In this document: in pieces, positions 27,357 to 35,646 of the stretch
How positions within the stretch are numbered: position 1 is the stretch's first letter
Layout: the number at the start of each line of letters is the position of its first letter
Assembly: GCF_007556595.1 (NCBI RefSeq)
Contig: NZ_VJNB01000003.1
Location: forward strand, 62,001-126,000
Reading direction: 5' to 3'
Source: Tepidimonas alkaliphilus
GTDB lineage: Bacteria > Pseudomonadota > Gammaproteobacteria > Burkholderiales > Burkholderiaceae_C
Length of the DNA: 64,000 bases
Program-made: the position numbers and the translations under genes
The notes under the pieces: model-generated
Told to the model about the DNA's origin: nothing
Databases searched by the model: none
What the model saw: the letters and a program-made list of their open reading frames with translations, nothing else

Positions 27357-28309
27357 GACGCGCCCGCTTGCTGCGTCTGGCCGCCTCGCTGGGGATCTTG
27401 GCGGCGCTGCTGGCCTGGGTGGGCTGGCAGCCGCTGTTGCAAGCGCTCGGACAGGCTCAGCCCTTGTGGGTGCTGGCTGGGTTTGCGCTGGCCTTGCTGG
27501 CCAATTCGCTCTGCGCGTGGCGTTGGCGCGCGCTGGCCCAACGGCTGGGTCACCACATGACGGCAAGCTGGGCTTGGGTGGCCTACCTGCGCGGTCAGGC
27601 GCTCAACGCCGTGCTACCAGGGGCCACCGTCGGTGGCGACGTGTGGCGTGCCTGGGTGCTGCACCGTGCCGGCATGCCGCTGGCGCGCGCCAGCGCCAGC
27701 GTGGTGCTGGATCGGCTTTTCGGACTGTGGGCGCTGGTGTTGCTGGGCGCCGCGGCGCTGGGGCCGGCCTTGGCCTGGAGCGCGCCATCGGCAGCTTGGC
27801 CCAGGTTGCAAGCCTTGGCTGACCCTGCCGTCTTGGGGTTGTTGGCGTTGGCCACCTTGTTGTTGGCGCTGGGGCCCCTTGCACTGTTGCGCGCGGGGGC
27901 GCGTGTGCCGTGGGCAAAGCGACCTTGGTGGCGCGGCTGGCTAGAGCTGGCGCAGCGCGACCCGGTGGGCTTGTGGACGCAGCCCTTGGCGCTATCACTG
28001 GCAGCACAGGCCGCTACGGTGGCTGCGCTGGTGGCCGCCGCACGTGCACTGGAGGTGCCGCTGGCGTGGTGGTGGCTGGTGCCGGCGGCTACGCCGATCT
28101 TCATTGCGGCGGCGCTGCCGGTGGGACTGGGGGGATGGGGCACGCGCGAAGCGGCTGCCGTGGCGGTGCTGGGTCTGCTTGGCGTGCCCGCGACCCAGGC
28201 GGTGGCGCTGTCGGTGCTGTTTGGACTTTACCCATTGCTGCAGGCGCCGCTGGGGTTATGGCCGCTGCCCGACCTCCAGCGCTCCGGCGGGACTGCGGGC
28301 AAATCCTGA
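27353..28309 (+). CDS. Flippase-like membrane protein (UPF0104 / LPG_synthase_TM family)
   Basis: A 318-residue integral membrane protein with about eight hydrophobic segments. It matches the lysylphosphatidylglycerol-synthase transmembrane (UPF0104) family, with the characteristic N-terminal region (ANSLCAWRWRALAQRLGH, YLRGQALNAVLPGATVGGDVWRAWVL) and the C-terminal LPVGLGGWGTREAAAVAVLG motif. No soluble aminoacyl-transferase domain is present. Families of this type next to glycosyltransferases are thought to move lipid-linked sugars or lipids across the membrane. It overlaps the GT2 gene by four bases, supporting joint action. Leu and Trp codons are TTG-rich compared with the clpB block. Confidence 0.8.
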   Translation: MRRARLLRLAASLGILAALLAWVGWQPLLQALGQAQPLWVLAGFALALLANSLCAWRWRALAQRLGHHMTASWAWVAYLRGQALNAVLPGATVGGDVWRAWVLHRAGMPLARASASVVLDRLFGLWALVLLGAAALGPALAWSAPSAAWPRLQALADPAVLGLLALATLLLALGPLALLRAGARVPWAKRPWWRGWLELAQRDPVGLWTQPLALSLAAQAATVAALVAAARALEVPLAWWWLVPAATPIFIAAALPVGLGGWGTREAAAVAVLGLLGVPATQAVALSVLFGLYPLLQAPLGLWPLPDLQRSGGTAGKS

Positions 28310-28398
28310 CACGGCCAACGAGGAGACCAGCGACAAGAGCCCGGAACCTTGCCAGCGGCACTCGCCGATCACGTCCACGCCTGCCGCAAGCGCCTCTC

Positions 28399-29169
28399 TT
28401 ACTGCACCTTGGCTCGAGCCCGCAGCTGCTCCTGGAAGCGGGCGAGTTTTTGCTGCTGCAATTGTTGTTGCAGCTGAGGCTTGACGGCTTCGAAATCCGG
28501 CAGTTGCGCCTTGCGCACGTCGTCCAAGCGAATAATGTGCCAGCCAAAGGGGCTCTTGACCGGCTCACGCGTCGTTTCGCCCTTGCCAAGTTTGACCATG
28601 GCTTGGCTAAATTCCGGCACAAACACATCCGGCGTGGCCCAGTCAAGGTCGCCACCGTTGGCTCCCGATCCTTTGTCTTTGGAGCGCTGGCGGGCCAGCT
28701 CGTCGAACTTAGCCCCCTTGGCCAGTTCGCTCAAAATGGCTCGGGCTTCCTCTTCAGAATCGACCAAGATGTGCCGCGCTCGGTATTCTTGCCCCATCGA
28801 CTGCGCGATGCGGTCGTATTCGGCGCGCATTTCGGCCTCGGTGACGGGGTGGCGGCGCTGCTCGTCGGCGAACAGCTCGCGGATGAGCACGGTCTGGGTG
28901 GCCAGCTCAAGCTGGGCTTTGACCTCGGGCGAAGCGCGCAAGCCGCGGCGCTCGGCTTCCTGCATGAAGATTTCGCGCAAGATCGCTTCTTCGCGCAGTT
29001 GTTCGCGGATCTGATCGTCAATCGGTCGGCCCGAGCGCGCCACTTGGGCTTCGAGGGCTTTGAGCCGCGCCATCGGCACCGGCTTGCCGTTGACGATGGC
29101 CAGGTTTTGGGCCGCGGCGGGCAGGGTCAAGGCCAGCGCCAGCGCGGCCAGGGTGAAGTTTCGTTTCAT
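28399..29169 (-). CDS. Peptidyl-prolyl cis-trans isomerase, parvulin type
   Basis: Periplasmic folding factor of the PpiC/SurA-like family. The 256-residue precursor has a Sec signal peptide (about 1-20, LALALTLPAAAQ), an N-terminal helical chaperone region (about 22-125) and a parvulin domain (about 127-225) with RARHILVDSEEEARAIL, GGDLDWATPDVFVPEF and SPFGWHIIRLDDVR. The C-terminal tail is a Gln-rich amphipathic helix. It ends the minus-strand group msrB-yciB-bolA-ppiC, an order seen in Comamonadaceae-type genomes. The name PpiC/PrsA-like is by domain; client proteins are not known. Confidence 0.93.
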   Translation of the reverse strand: MKRNFTLAALALALTLPAAAQNLAIVNGKPVPMARLKALEAQVARSGRPIDDQIREQLREEAILREIFMQEAERRGLRASPEVKAQLELATQTVLIRELFADEQRRHPVTEAEMRAEYDRIAQSMGQEYRARHILVDSEEEARAILSELAKGAKFDELARQRSKDKGSGANGGDLDWATPDVFVPEFSQAMVKLGKGETTREPVKSPFGWHIIRLDDVRKAQLPDFEAVKPQLQQQLQQQKLARFQEQLRARAKVQ

Positions 29170-29228
29170 GAGTCAAAAAAATGAAAAATGGAGGCCCATT
29201 CCGGCGTTCGCGGGCTACAGTGGAACTT

Positions 29229-29534
29229 TCAGGCCATTGATGAGGAAGGGTGACGCTCGATCTCCAGCGCAAGCGCATGAAGCCCCGCGTCAAAAGCCGG
29301 ACGCAGCACATCATACACAACCCGATGGGCTGCCAATCGGCTCAGGCCATCGAGGCGGTCGGCAGCGATGCGCACGCGAAAATGGGTTCCGCCTCCACTA
29401 GGGGAAGCAGCCATGTGCCCCGCGTGGGCCGCGCTTTCGTCGATGACTTCGAGTTGCCGCGGGGCCAAGGCGGCCCTCAGCATCGCTTCGATCGAGGCTG
29501 CGCTGGGGGTGGTGCGTGGATGGGCGGGTGTCAT
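29229..29534 (-). CDS. bolA: BolA family protein
   Basis: A 101-residue protein of the BolA/IbaG family, which partners with monothiol glutaredoxins in iron-sulfur and redox signalling and affects cell morphology. Motifs: SIEAMLRAAL, LEVIDESAAHAGH and GTHFRVRIAADRL, followed by HRVVYDVLRPAFDAGLHALALEI. The conserved His of AAHAGH is present. The open frame extends further upstream, but ATG 29534 overlaps the yciB stop (ATGA) and gives the family length, so it is translationally coupled to yciB. Confidence 0.92.
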   Translation of the reverse strand: MTPAHPRTTPSAASIEAMLRAALAPRQLEVIDESAAHAGHMAASPSGGGTHFRVRIAADRLDGLSRLAAHRVVYDVLRPAFDAGLHALALEIERHPSSSMA

Positions 29535-30064
29535 GCCTCGTGATCCTTCAGATGACGAGCGATGTAGATACCTTGACCCAGGATGAAGGCCAAGGGGAAG
29601 ATGTAGCCCCAAAGCTTAAAATCAACCCAGGCGTCGGTGGAAAACCAAGTGGCCATGACGGCATTGAGGATGGCCATGAACAGGCAGTAGGCGATCCAAG
29701 CCAGCGTCAAACGGCGCCACACCGCCGCAGGCAAGCTGAGCTGGTTGCCGAGCAACACGTGCAGCAGGTTGCGCCGCCAGCCCCAAAGCGCGGCGGCCAG
29801 CACCAGCGCCAATGCGGCGTAGAGCACGGTGGGCTTCCATTTGATGAACCGTTCATCGTGCAGGGCCAAAGTCAAGGCCCCAAACACCCAAATCAGCGCC
29901 AGCGTGACCTTCTGCAGGGTTTGCAGCTGCCGTTCCAAGGCGTAAACCACGCCCATTTGTATGGCGGTCGCCCCCATCAGCACCGCTGTGGCGGTGTAGA
30001 TGCCATCAAGGCGGTAAGCCACAAAGAACGCCACCAGCGGCGCAAAGTCAAGCAGCCATCGCAT
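29531..30064 (-). CDS. yciB: Inner membrane septation protein A (YciB/IspZ)
   Basis: A 177-residue membrane protein with five or six hydrophobic segments. It begins with the family N-terminus MRWLLDFAPLVAFFVAYRLDGIYTATA and carries LIWVFGALTLALHDERFIKWKPT and the C-terminal DFKLWGYIFPLAFILGQGIYIARH. Homologues (YciB, also called IspZ) are needed for normal cell division and envelope integrity. Coupled to bolA by a four-base overlap and preceded by msrB 42 bp upstream. Confidence 0.94.
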   Translation of the reverse strand: MRWLLDFAPLVAFFVAYRLDGIYTATAVLMGATAIQMGVVYALERQLQTLQKVTLALIWVFGALTLALHDERFIKWKPTVLYAALALVLAAALWGWRRNLLHVLLGNQLSLPAAVWRRLTLAWIAYCLFMAILNAVMATWFSTDAWVDFKLWGYIFPLAFILGQGIYIARHLKDHEA

Positions 30065-30106
30065 GGCGCCGCATTATCCTCAAAGCTGGCGCGGGGCGTT
30101 TGCGGC

Positions 30107-30538
30107 TCAAGCCGCCTCCCAGCGCAACGCCGCGGAATTGATGCAGTAGCGCAAACCGGTCGGCGGCGGGCCGTCGTCGAACACGTGGCCCAGGTGTGCC
30201 CCGCAGCCCGCGCACAGCGTTTCGGTGCGCAGCATGCCGTGGCTGCGATCGAGTCGCTCGACGATGGCATCAGGGCGCGCGCGCCAGAAGCTCGGCCAGC
30301 CGCAGCCGGCGTCGAATTTGGTTTCGCTGTCGAACAGGTGGGTGCCGCAGACGATGCAGCGGTAGCGCCCGGGCTGCCACCACGACGCGTATCGACCGCT
30401 AAAAGGGCGCTCGGTGGCCGCGTGGCGGGTCACCTGCCATGCCAGCGGTTCAGCCTGCCCTTGCGCGGCCAGCGCTTGCAGGCGTTGCTGCCAAGCTTGG
30501 TCGTCAGGCCGCAGCGGGAAGCGGGCGGGTTCGGTCAT
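30107..30538 (-). CDS. msrB: Peptide-methionine (R)-S-oxide reductase MsrB
   Basis: Repairs methionine-R-sulfoxide in proteins, 143 residues. Zinc ligands are Cys61/Cys64 (RCIVCG-like CIVC) and Cys109/Cys112 (CAGC). The catalytic Cys132 is in RYCINSAAL, and a further Cys79 lies in the AGCGWPSF motif. [15 protein letters not shown] and [16 protein letters not shown] are diagnostic. The frame continues upstream as an unconserved extension to 30718; ATG 30538 fits the family. It starts the minus-strand group with yciB, bolA and ppiC, and backs onto the IS256 remnant. Confidence 0.95.
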   Translation of the reverse strand: MTEPARFPLRPDDQAWQQRLQALAAQGQAEPLAWQVTRHAATERPFSGRYASWWQPGRYRCIVCGTHLFDSETKFDAGCGWPSFWRARPDAIVERLDRSHGMLRTETLCAGCGAHLGHVFDDGPPPTGLRYCINSAALRWEAA

Positions 30539-30708
30539 GGTTTTGATGGGTAGAACTCCACAAACACCCCGAATTGTGGGTCGCCGAACCGTCCCTAGAG
30601 CCCGACGGCTTAAAGCCAGCGCGCTCGGTGGGGTTACGTGACCGCTTATGGCGTTGGTTTCGGGCCGCCCGAGCGTGTCAGGATTGTGGTTTGAGTTGAG
30701 AACCTGCC

Positions 30709-31505
30709 ATGACGACATCCAGGAGCCCCCATTTCAAGCCAAGAGAACCCTCGGTGCCGCCAAGCTGCACGCCATCTTTTCCGACGAGCTGCTGAACAAG
30801 CTCTGATCCCTGGCCCGACGGACGCCGCCGGCGTTGCGGTCGTGCTCCGGAAATTGAAGAAGGCCGTCTTGGGCGCGCTGCCGGACGGTACCCGCGGTAT
30901 TGTCGGGCTGTGGATCGACCACACCGAGGGCGCCAAGTTCTGGATGAAGGTTTTCAACGACCTGAAAACGCACGGCATGCAGGACATCCTGATCGGCGTT
31001 GCCGAGGGGCTTAAGGGCCTGCCGGAGGCGCTGAAAGCGGTGTATCCGGCCACAACAACGCTGCAGACAGCCTCGTGCACCTGATTCGCAACAGCCCCGA
31101 CTTTGCCAGCTGGAAGGAGTGCAAGGCGCTGGCGGCGGCGATCAAGCCGATTGGCACTGCAGCAAGCGTGCCGGCGGCCATCACCGAGTGGGACGCCTTC
31201 GAGCAAGGCCCGTGGGGCCAGCGCTTGCCGACGTCGTTGCGGCCTGGCAGCGGGCCTGGAGCTGGGTAATTCCGTTTTTTGGCTTCGCGACTGAGATGCG
31301 GCGCATTCTTAACAACGCCAACGCCATCGAGAGCGTGCAAGCGCGGCGCGGGTATTTCCCATGCGACAAGGCTGCGACCAAGCCGATCTGGCTGGCTCTG
31401 CACATCATCACCGCCGAGTGGAGGCGCTCGAGCAGGGAGCGGAAGTTGGCGATGAACGAGTTTGTGATACCGTGCGGCGACCGCTTCATCCTCGCACCGC
31501 GCTGA
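30709..31505 (+). pseudogene. Degraded IS256-family transposase
   Basis: Fragments of one IS256 (mutator-type) transposase appear in order in all three frames. First is AAKLHAIFSDELLNKL ending in TGA (to 30806). Next comes PGPTDAAGVAVVLRKLKKAV, then a jump that loses the middle of the protein including at least one catalytic Asp region. The fragment GLWIDHTEGAKFWMKVFNDL with QDILIGVAEGLKGLPEALKAVYP runs to 31069. VHLIRNSPDFASWKECKALA follows from 31075 in a new frame. The last is a third frame with IPFFGFATEMRRILNNANAIE to 31505. At least three frameshifts and an internal deletion make it non-functional. These matches are by recognition of the family pattern. Confidence 0.85.
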
Positions 31506-31570
31506 GCCGCACGAAGACCGTTTCAGAAAACCGCCCCGCCCCCAAAATTGCAGACAGTCCCGCGTGACAC
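30709..31570. mobile_element. IS256-family insertion sequence remnant
   Basis: The broken transposase and its 3' flank occupy the msrB-livH gap. AAAATTGCAGACAGTCCC at 31544-31561 resembles the terminal inverted repeat end of IS256-type elements, but no matching left end was found near 30600-30710 and no target duplication is visible. The element is an old decayed insertion. The remaining stretch 31571-31677 shows only a gaattttg leader and an RBS for livH. Confidence 0.65.
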
Positions 31571-31677
31571 GGTGCGCACCGAGCGTTACCTGTACCCATT
31601 GGGCGGGCGCCGCTTGTTCGCTTCGTCGTGACAGGCGCCGAGCTGATCTTGGACTGGCTTTCGACAGGTGAATTTTG

Positions 31678-32694
31678 ATGGAGTTTGCCATCGTTACCCT
31701 GCTCAACGGACTGAGCTACGGCTTGCTGTTGTTCATGCTGAGCTCGGGGCTGACGCTGATCTTTTCATTGATGGGCGTGCTCAATTTTGCGCACGCCAGT
31801 TTTTATATGTTGGGGGCCTACTTGGGTTACGCCCTGACGCCCGTGCTGGGATTTTGGGGTGCGCTGGTGGCGGCGCCGTTAGCGGTGGGTGTGGCCGGCG
31901 CATTGTTTGAGCGCTTTTGCCTGCGCAAAGTGCATTCGTTTGGCCACGTGCCCGAGTTGCTGGTGACCTTTGGGCTGTCGTATGTGATGGTGGAGCTGGT
32001 GCAGTTGATCTGGGGGCGCACGGCGGTGCCGTTTCAGCCGCCCCCTGTTCTGCAGGGGCCGGCCTTTACATTGGTTCATCACGCCAACGACACGCTTGGG
32101 TTGGTGTGGGGGCGCGCCCCATCTGAGGTGTGTGCGCAGGCCACCTGCACGCCGTTTCCGGCCATGCGCGCTTTCATGATGGGGGTGTCGGTGGGCATGC
32201 TGGCGGCGCTAGGGCTGCTGGTCAAGCGCACCCGGGTGGGCTTGGTCATTCAGGCGGCGCTGACGCACCCGCAGATGGTGGAGGCGCTTGGGCACAACGT
32301 GCCGCGCGTGTTCATGCTGGTGTTCGGCGCCGGCTGCGCGCTGGCGGGGATGGCTGGCGTGATTGGCGGCAGCGCCTTCGTGACCGAGCCGGCAATGGCC
32401 GCCACGCTCGGCCCGCTGCTGTTTGCGGTGGTGGTGATCGGGGGGCTTGGCTCGCTGCCCGGCGCGTTGGTTGCGTCATTGCTGATCGGCATGATCCAGA
32501 CGTGGGCGGTGGCGGTGGATCAATCGATGGGCTCGTTGCTTGCGAGTTTGGGCGCGCCGCTGTCGCCGCCTCTGCGCGACCAAGGCGTGTTGCGCTTGAC
32601 GCTGTCGCAGGTGGCGCCCGTGCTGCCGTATGCGCTGCTGGTGTTGATTTTGATCTTGCGGCCCAAGGGGTTGCTCGGCACGCGCGAGCATTAA
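31678..32694 (+). CDS. ABC transporter permease, LivH type
   Basis: Inner-membrane permease of the branched-chain amino acid / urea / aromatic-acid (HAAT) ABC family, 338 residues with about eight membrane segments. Typical motifs: TLLNGLSYGLLLFMLSSGLTLIFSLMGVLNFAHASFYMLGAY, and GAGCALAGMAGVIGG with VVVIGGLGSLPGALVASLLIG, the coupling region. A TTG precedes the ATG; ATG 31678 with an aggtga RBS is preferred. It is the first gene of a four-gene transporter unit, but no substrate-binding protein gene precedes it: the upstream space is filled by a decayed IS256 element. TTG and TTT codons are frequent, unlike the ATPase genes downstream. Confidence 0.92.
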   Translation: MEFAIVTLLNGLSYGLLLFMLSSGLTLIFSLMGVLNFAHASFYMLGAYLGYALTPVLGFWGALVAAPLAVGVAGALFERFCLRKVHSFGHVPELLVTFGLSYVMVELVQLIWGRTAVPFQPPPVLQGPAFTLVHHANDTLGLVWGRAPSEVCAQATCTPFPAMRAFMMGVSVGMLAALGLLVKRTRVGLVIQAALTHPQMVEALGHNVPRVFMLVFGAGCALAGMAGVIGGSAFVTEPAMAATLGPLLFAVVVIGGLGSLPGALVASLLIGMIQTWAVAVDQSMGSLLASLGAPLSPPLRDQGVLRLTLSQVAPVLPYALLVLILILRPKGLLGTREH

Positions 32695-32719
32695 GCCAAT
32701 GCTGCAGAAAGGATCCCGC

Positions 32720-34030
32720 ATGGGTCTGACGCGCGATCCATGTCGTTTTGAGCGCTTTCGTTTTGAACGTTTCGGACAAGGGTGGGCGTGGTGGCTGTTT
32801 GCGCTGGTGTTGCTGCTGGCCCCGCAGGTGCTGGACAGTCATTTCGGCATCAGCATGCTGTCGCAAATGGGCATTGCGATCTTGGCTTGTTTGTCTTACA
32901 ACTTTTTGTTTGGCCAAGGCGGCATGCTGAGTTTTGGGCACGCGGTTTACACCGGGCTGGGTTCGTATGCGGCGATCCACGCTTTGCTCAGGGCGGCTGA
33001 CGGCGGCGTGATGATTCCGGTGTCGTTGATTCCTTTGGTGGGGGGCTTGGCGGGGTTGCTTGTTGCCGCCTTGTTCGGGTGGGTGATGACGCGCAAGGCG
33101 GGCACCGCCTTTGCCATGATCACCTTAGGCTTCGGCGAGCTCGTTTTTGCGCTGGCGCTGATGTTTCCGGATTGGTTTGGCGGCGAAGCTGGCATCAGCG
33201 CCAACCGCGTGGTCGGCGAGCCGTTTTTCGGCATTACTTGGGGGCCGAGCGTGCAGGTGTATTATCTGATAGCGGTGTACACCTATGTCGGCGTGGCGGC
33301 GATGTTCGCCTTGACCCGCACGCCATTGGGCCGTATCCTCAACGCCGTGCGAGACAATCCCGAGCGCGTCGAATTTATCGGCTACGACGTGCGAGCGGTG
33401 CGTTATTGGGCGATGATGGTGGCCGGGTTTTTTGCGGGTGTTTCCGGCGGCCTGGCGGCGATTTTGTTTGAGATCGTCACTCCTGAAGTGCTGGGATCGC
33501 TGCGCTCGGGCGCTTATCTGCTGTTTACCGTCTTAGGTGGATCGACGTTTTTCTTTGGGCCAATCCTGGGCGGTGTGCTGATGGTGTTGGCGTTGGTTTT
33601 TTTATCCGAGCTGACCCAGGCCTGGATGCTTTATCTTGGGCTGATTTTTGTGTTCATGATGATGCATGCGCCCGGGGGGCTGGCCAGCGTCATCATGGCT
33701 AATTTGCGTGTGGCCGCGCATGGCCGGTGGCGTGAGCTGTGGGGTGGCTATCTGGCCCTCGGCGGCACAGGGTTGGCGGCGCTGGCAGGCGCCAGTGCGA
33801 TGATCGAAATGCTCTACCACTTGCAACATGAAGCCGCGTTGGGGCCGCATGTGGAGGTTTTCGGTCTGCTGCTGGATCCGCGCTCGGCTCAGCATTGGAT
33901 CGGCGCGGCGTGGGTGCTGGCGACCGGGGCGGCGCTGTTTGAGCTGGCGCGGCGGCGCTTGCGCGCGCACTGGAACGAGATTCAGCTCGACATCGAGAAG
34001 GAAACCCAGCGGCGGGAGCGGGCGGCATGA
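32720..34030 (+). CDS. ABC transporter permease, LivM type, with C-terminal extension
   Basis: Second permease of the HAAT-type ABC importer. The LivM core (about 1-315) has YNFLFGQGGMLSFGHAVYTGLG, RTPLGRILNAVRDNPERVEFIGYD, and VTPEVLGSLRSGAYLLFTVLGG. After the usual end (FMMMHAPGGLASVIM, about 312-326) the protein continues for roughly 110 residues with two more hydrophobic segments and a charged C-terminus (NEIQLDIEKETQRRERAA), giving 436 residues against the usual 320-360. ATG 32720 with an aaagga RBS is preferred over the ATG at 32699. It overlaps the ATPase gene by four bases (ATGA). Confidence 0.91.
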   Translation: MGLTRDPCRFERFRFERFGQGWAWWLFALVLLLAPQVLDSHFGISMLSQMGIAILACLSYNFLFGQGGMLSFGHAVYTGLGSYAAIHALLRAADGGVMIPVSLIPLVGGLAGLLVAALFGWVMTRKAGTAFAMITLGFGELVFALALMFPDWFGGEAGISANRVVGEPFFGITWGPSVQVYYLIAVYTYVGVAAMFALTRTPLGRILNAVRDNPERVEFIGYDVRAVRYWAMMVAGFFAGVSGGLAAILFEIVTPEVLGSLRSGAYLLFTVLGGSTFFFGPILGGVLMVLALVFLSELTQAWMLYLGLIFVFMMMHAPGGLASVIMANLRVAAHGRWRELWGGYLALGGTGLAALAGASAMIEMLYHLQHEAALGPHVEVFGLLLDPRSAQHWIGAAWVLATGAALFELARRRLRAHWNEIQLDIEKETQRRERAA

Positions 34031-34836
34031 CGCAACCGGATCGCCGCGCGGACGGGGCCGGCGTGCCGGCGCTGGAGCTGCGCAACGTGGTCAAGCGCTT
34101 CGGCAAGACCGAGATCATCCGCGGCGTGAGCCTGGCGGTGCGCCGCGGCGAGCGGGTGGCCATCATCGGCCCCAACGGCGCGGGCAAGTCCACGTTGTTT
34201 GACCTCATCAGCGGGCGCTCGGCGCCCAGCAGCGGCGAAATCCTGCTCAACGGACGGCGCATCGATGGCAAAAAGCCGTTTGAGATCCACCGCCTAGGTC
34301 TGGGCCGCAGCTTTCAGATCACCAACCTCTTTCCCAAGCTCAGCGCGTTTGAGAACCTGCGCTGCGGGGTGCTGTGGAGCCTGGGCTACCGCTACACGTT
34401 CCTGAAGTTCCTGGCTGACCTGGACGACGCCAACGACCGCGCCGAGCAGCTGCTGGAGCGCATCGGGCTGCGCCAGAAGCGCAATATGTTGGCCATGCAC
34501 CTCACCTACGCCGAGCAGCGCGCGCTGGAGATCGGCCTTGCCATCGCCGGCGGGGCGAATGTGATCCTGTTGGATGAGCCCACCGCCGGCATGAGCCAGA
34601 GCGAGACGCGCCGCTTCGTCGAGCTCATCCGCGAGGTCACCGAGGGCAAGACGCTGCTGATGGTGGAGCACGACATGGGGGTCGTCTTCAGCTTGGCGGA
34701 TCGCATCGCGGTGTTGGCCTACGGTGAGGTCATCGCGTTCGACACCCCTCAGGCCGTCAGGGCCAATCCCCGCGTGCAAGAAGCCTACCTCGGCTCGGTG
34801 CTGGCCGAGCAGCAGGCCGCCGAGTCTGATCCCTAA
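34027..34836 (+). CDS. ABC transporter ATP-binding protein, LivG type
   Basis: Cytoplasmic ATPase of the HAAT importer, 269 residues. Walker A is GPNGAGKST, the Q-loop lies in LGRSFQITNLFPKLSAFENL, and the family-typical signature is LTYAEQRALEIG. Walker B is VILLDEPTAGM with the H-loop in MVEHDMGVVF. Translation is coupled to the permease by ATGA. Base composition rises to the GC-rich type exactly at this gene, unlike the two permeases upstream. Confidence 0.93.
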   Translation: MTQPDRRADGAGVPALELRNVVKRFGKTEIIRGVSLAVRRGERVAIIGPNGAGKSTLFDLISGRSAPSSGEILLNGRRIDGKKPFEIHRLGLGRSFQITNLFPKLSAFENLRCGVLWSLGYRYTFLKFLADLDDANDRAEQLLERIGLRQKRNMLAMHLTYAEQRALEIGLAIAGGANVILLDEPTAGMSQSETRRFVELIREVTEGKTLLMVEHDMGVVFSLADRIAVLAYGEVIAFDTPQAVRANPRVQEAYLGSVLAEQQAAESDP

Positions 34837-34858
34837 TATGCGCGCGAGGACGCAAGCC

Positions 34859-35557
34859 ATGCTGGAGATCGACAACCTGCACGCCTTCTACGGCAAGAGC
34901 CACGTGCTGCACGGCGTGCGCTTTCAGGTCGGCCAAGGCGAGATCGTCGCGCTGCTCGGGCGCAACGGCTCGGGGCGCTCCACCACCGCCAAGGCGATCA
35001 TGGGGCTGGTGGATGCGGAGGGCGACATCCGCTACCGCGGCGAGCGCCTCACCGGCCTTAAGCCGTTTGAGGTGGCGCGGCGCGGCATCGGCTACGTGCC
35101 GGAGAGCCGCGACATCTTTCCGACGCTGACGGTGCACCAGAACCTGACGCTGGGCATCAAGGGCCGCGGCCGCGGTGCGCGCTGGAGCTACGACGACATG
35201 TATGCGCTGTTTCCGCGTCTGAAGGAGCGCCAGCGCACCGAGGCCGGCGTGCTGTCGGGCGGCGAGCAGCAGATGCTGACGCTGTGCCGCTCGCTGATGG
35301 GCGACCCGGACCTCATCCTCATCGACGAGCCGACCGAGGGCCTGGCGCCGAAGATCGTCGAGCAGGTGGCGGCCTGCCTGCGCGCGCTGAAGGGTCGCGG
35401 CATCTCGGTGCTGCTGATCGAGCAGAAGTTGACGATCGCGCTGGACATCGCCGACCGCGTGCTGGTCATGGGCCATGGCCGCATCGTGTTCGACGGCACG
35501 CCGGCCGAGCTCAAGGCCAACCCGTCTGTGCGGCGCGAGTGGCTGGAGGTCGGCTGA
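34859..35557 (+). CDS. ABC transporter ATP-binding protein, LivF type, with Arg in Walker A
   Basis: Second ATPase of the importer, 232 residues, starting MLEIDNLHAFYGKSHVLHGV with a gagga RBS; other ATGs further upstream are not family-like. Walker A reads GRNGSGRSTT (34-43), with Arg40 in place of the invariant lysine. The rest is canonical: Q-loop, YVPESRDIFPTLTVHQNL, signature LSGGEQQMLTLCRSLM, Walker B LILIDEPTEGLAP and H-loop-region LLIEQKL. LivF proteins normally carry Gln rather than His in the switch, as here. The Lys-to-Arg change may lower ATP hydrolysis at one site of the LivG/LivF pair, or may be a lineage feature. About 130 bp separate it from the beta-oxidation genes. Confidence 0.92.
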   Translation: MLEIDNLHAFYGKSHVLHGVRFQVGQGEIVALLGRNGSGRSTTAKAIMGLVDAEGDIRYRGERLTGLKPFEVARRGIGYVPESRDIFPTLTVHQNLTLGIKGRGRGARWSYDDMYALFPRLKERQRTEAGVLSGGEQQMLTLCRSLMGDPDLILIDEPTEGLAPKIVEQVAACLRALKGRGISVLLIEQKLTIALDIADRVLVMGHGRIVFDGTPAELKANPSVRREWLEVG

Positions 35558-35616
35558 GGGCCGCCGGCCAGACAACTGCGCGACAGCCGCCGCTGGCCGC
35601 CGGCGCGGCGCCTTTC

Positions 35617-35646
35617 TAGAATCCACGCGAGCCGAACGACCGTTCG
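35617..35646 (+). promoter_or_regulatory. Promoter element and palindromic operator before the beta-oxidation genes
   Basis: TAGAAT (35617-35622) is a possible -10 element without a clear -35. Just downstream, CGAACG-AC-CGTTCG (35633-35646) is a perfect inverted repeat of the size bound by TetR-family repressors of fatty-acid and acyl-CoA genes. It overlaps the expected transcription start, fitting repression. Confidence 0.5.

Noticed and set aside
30646-31206. Minus-strand open frames in the msrB-livH gap
   Set aside because: They run antisense to the transposase fragments and have no recognisable domain; the plus-strand fragments read clearly as IS256 transposase.
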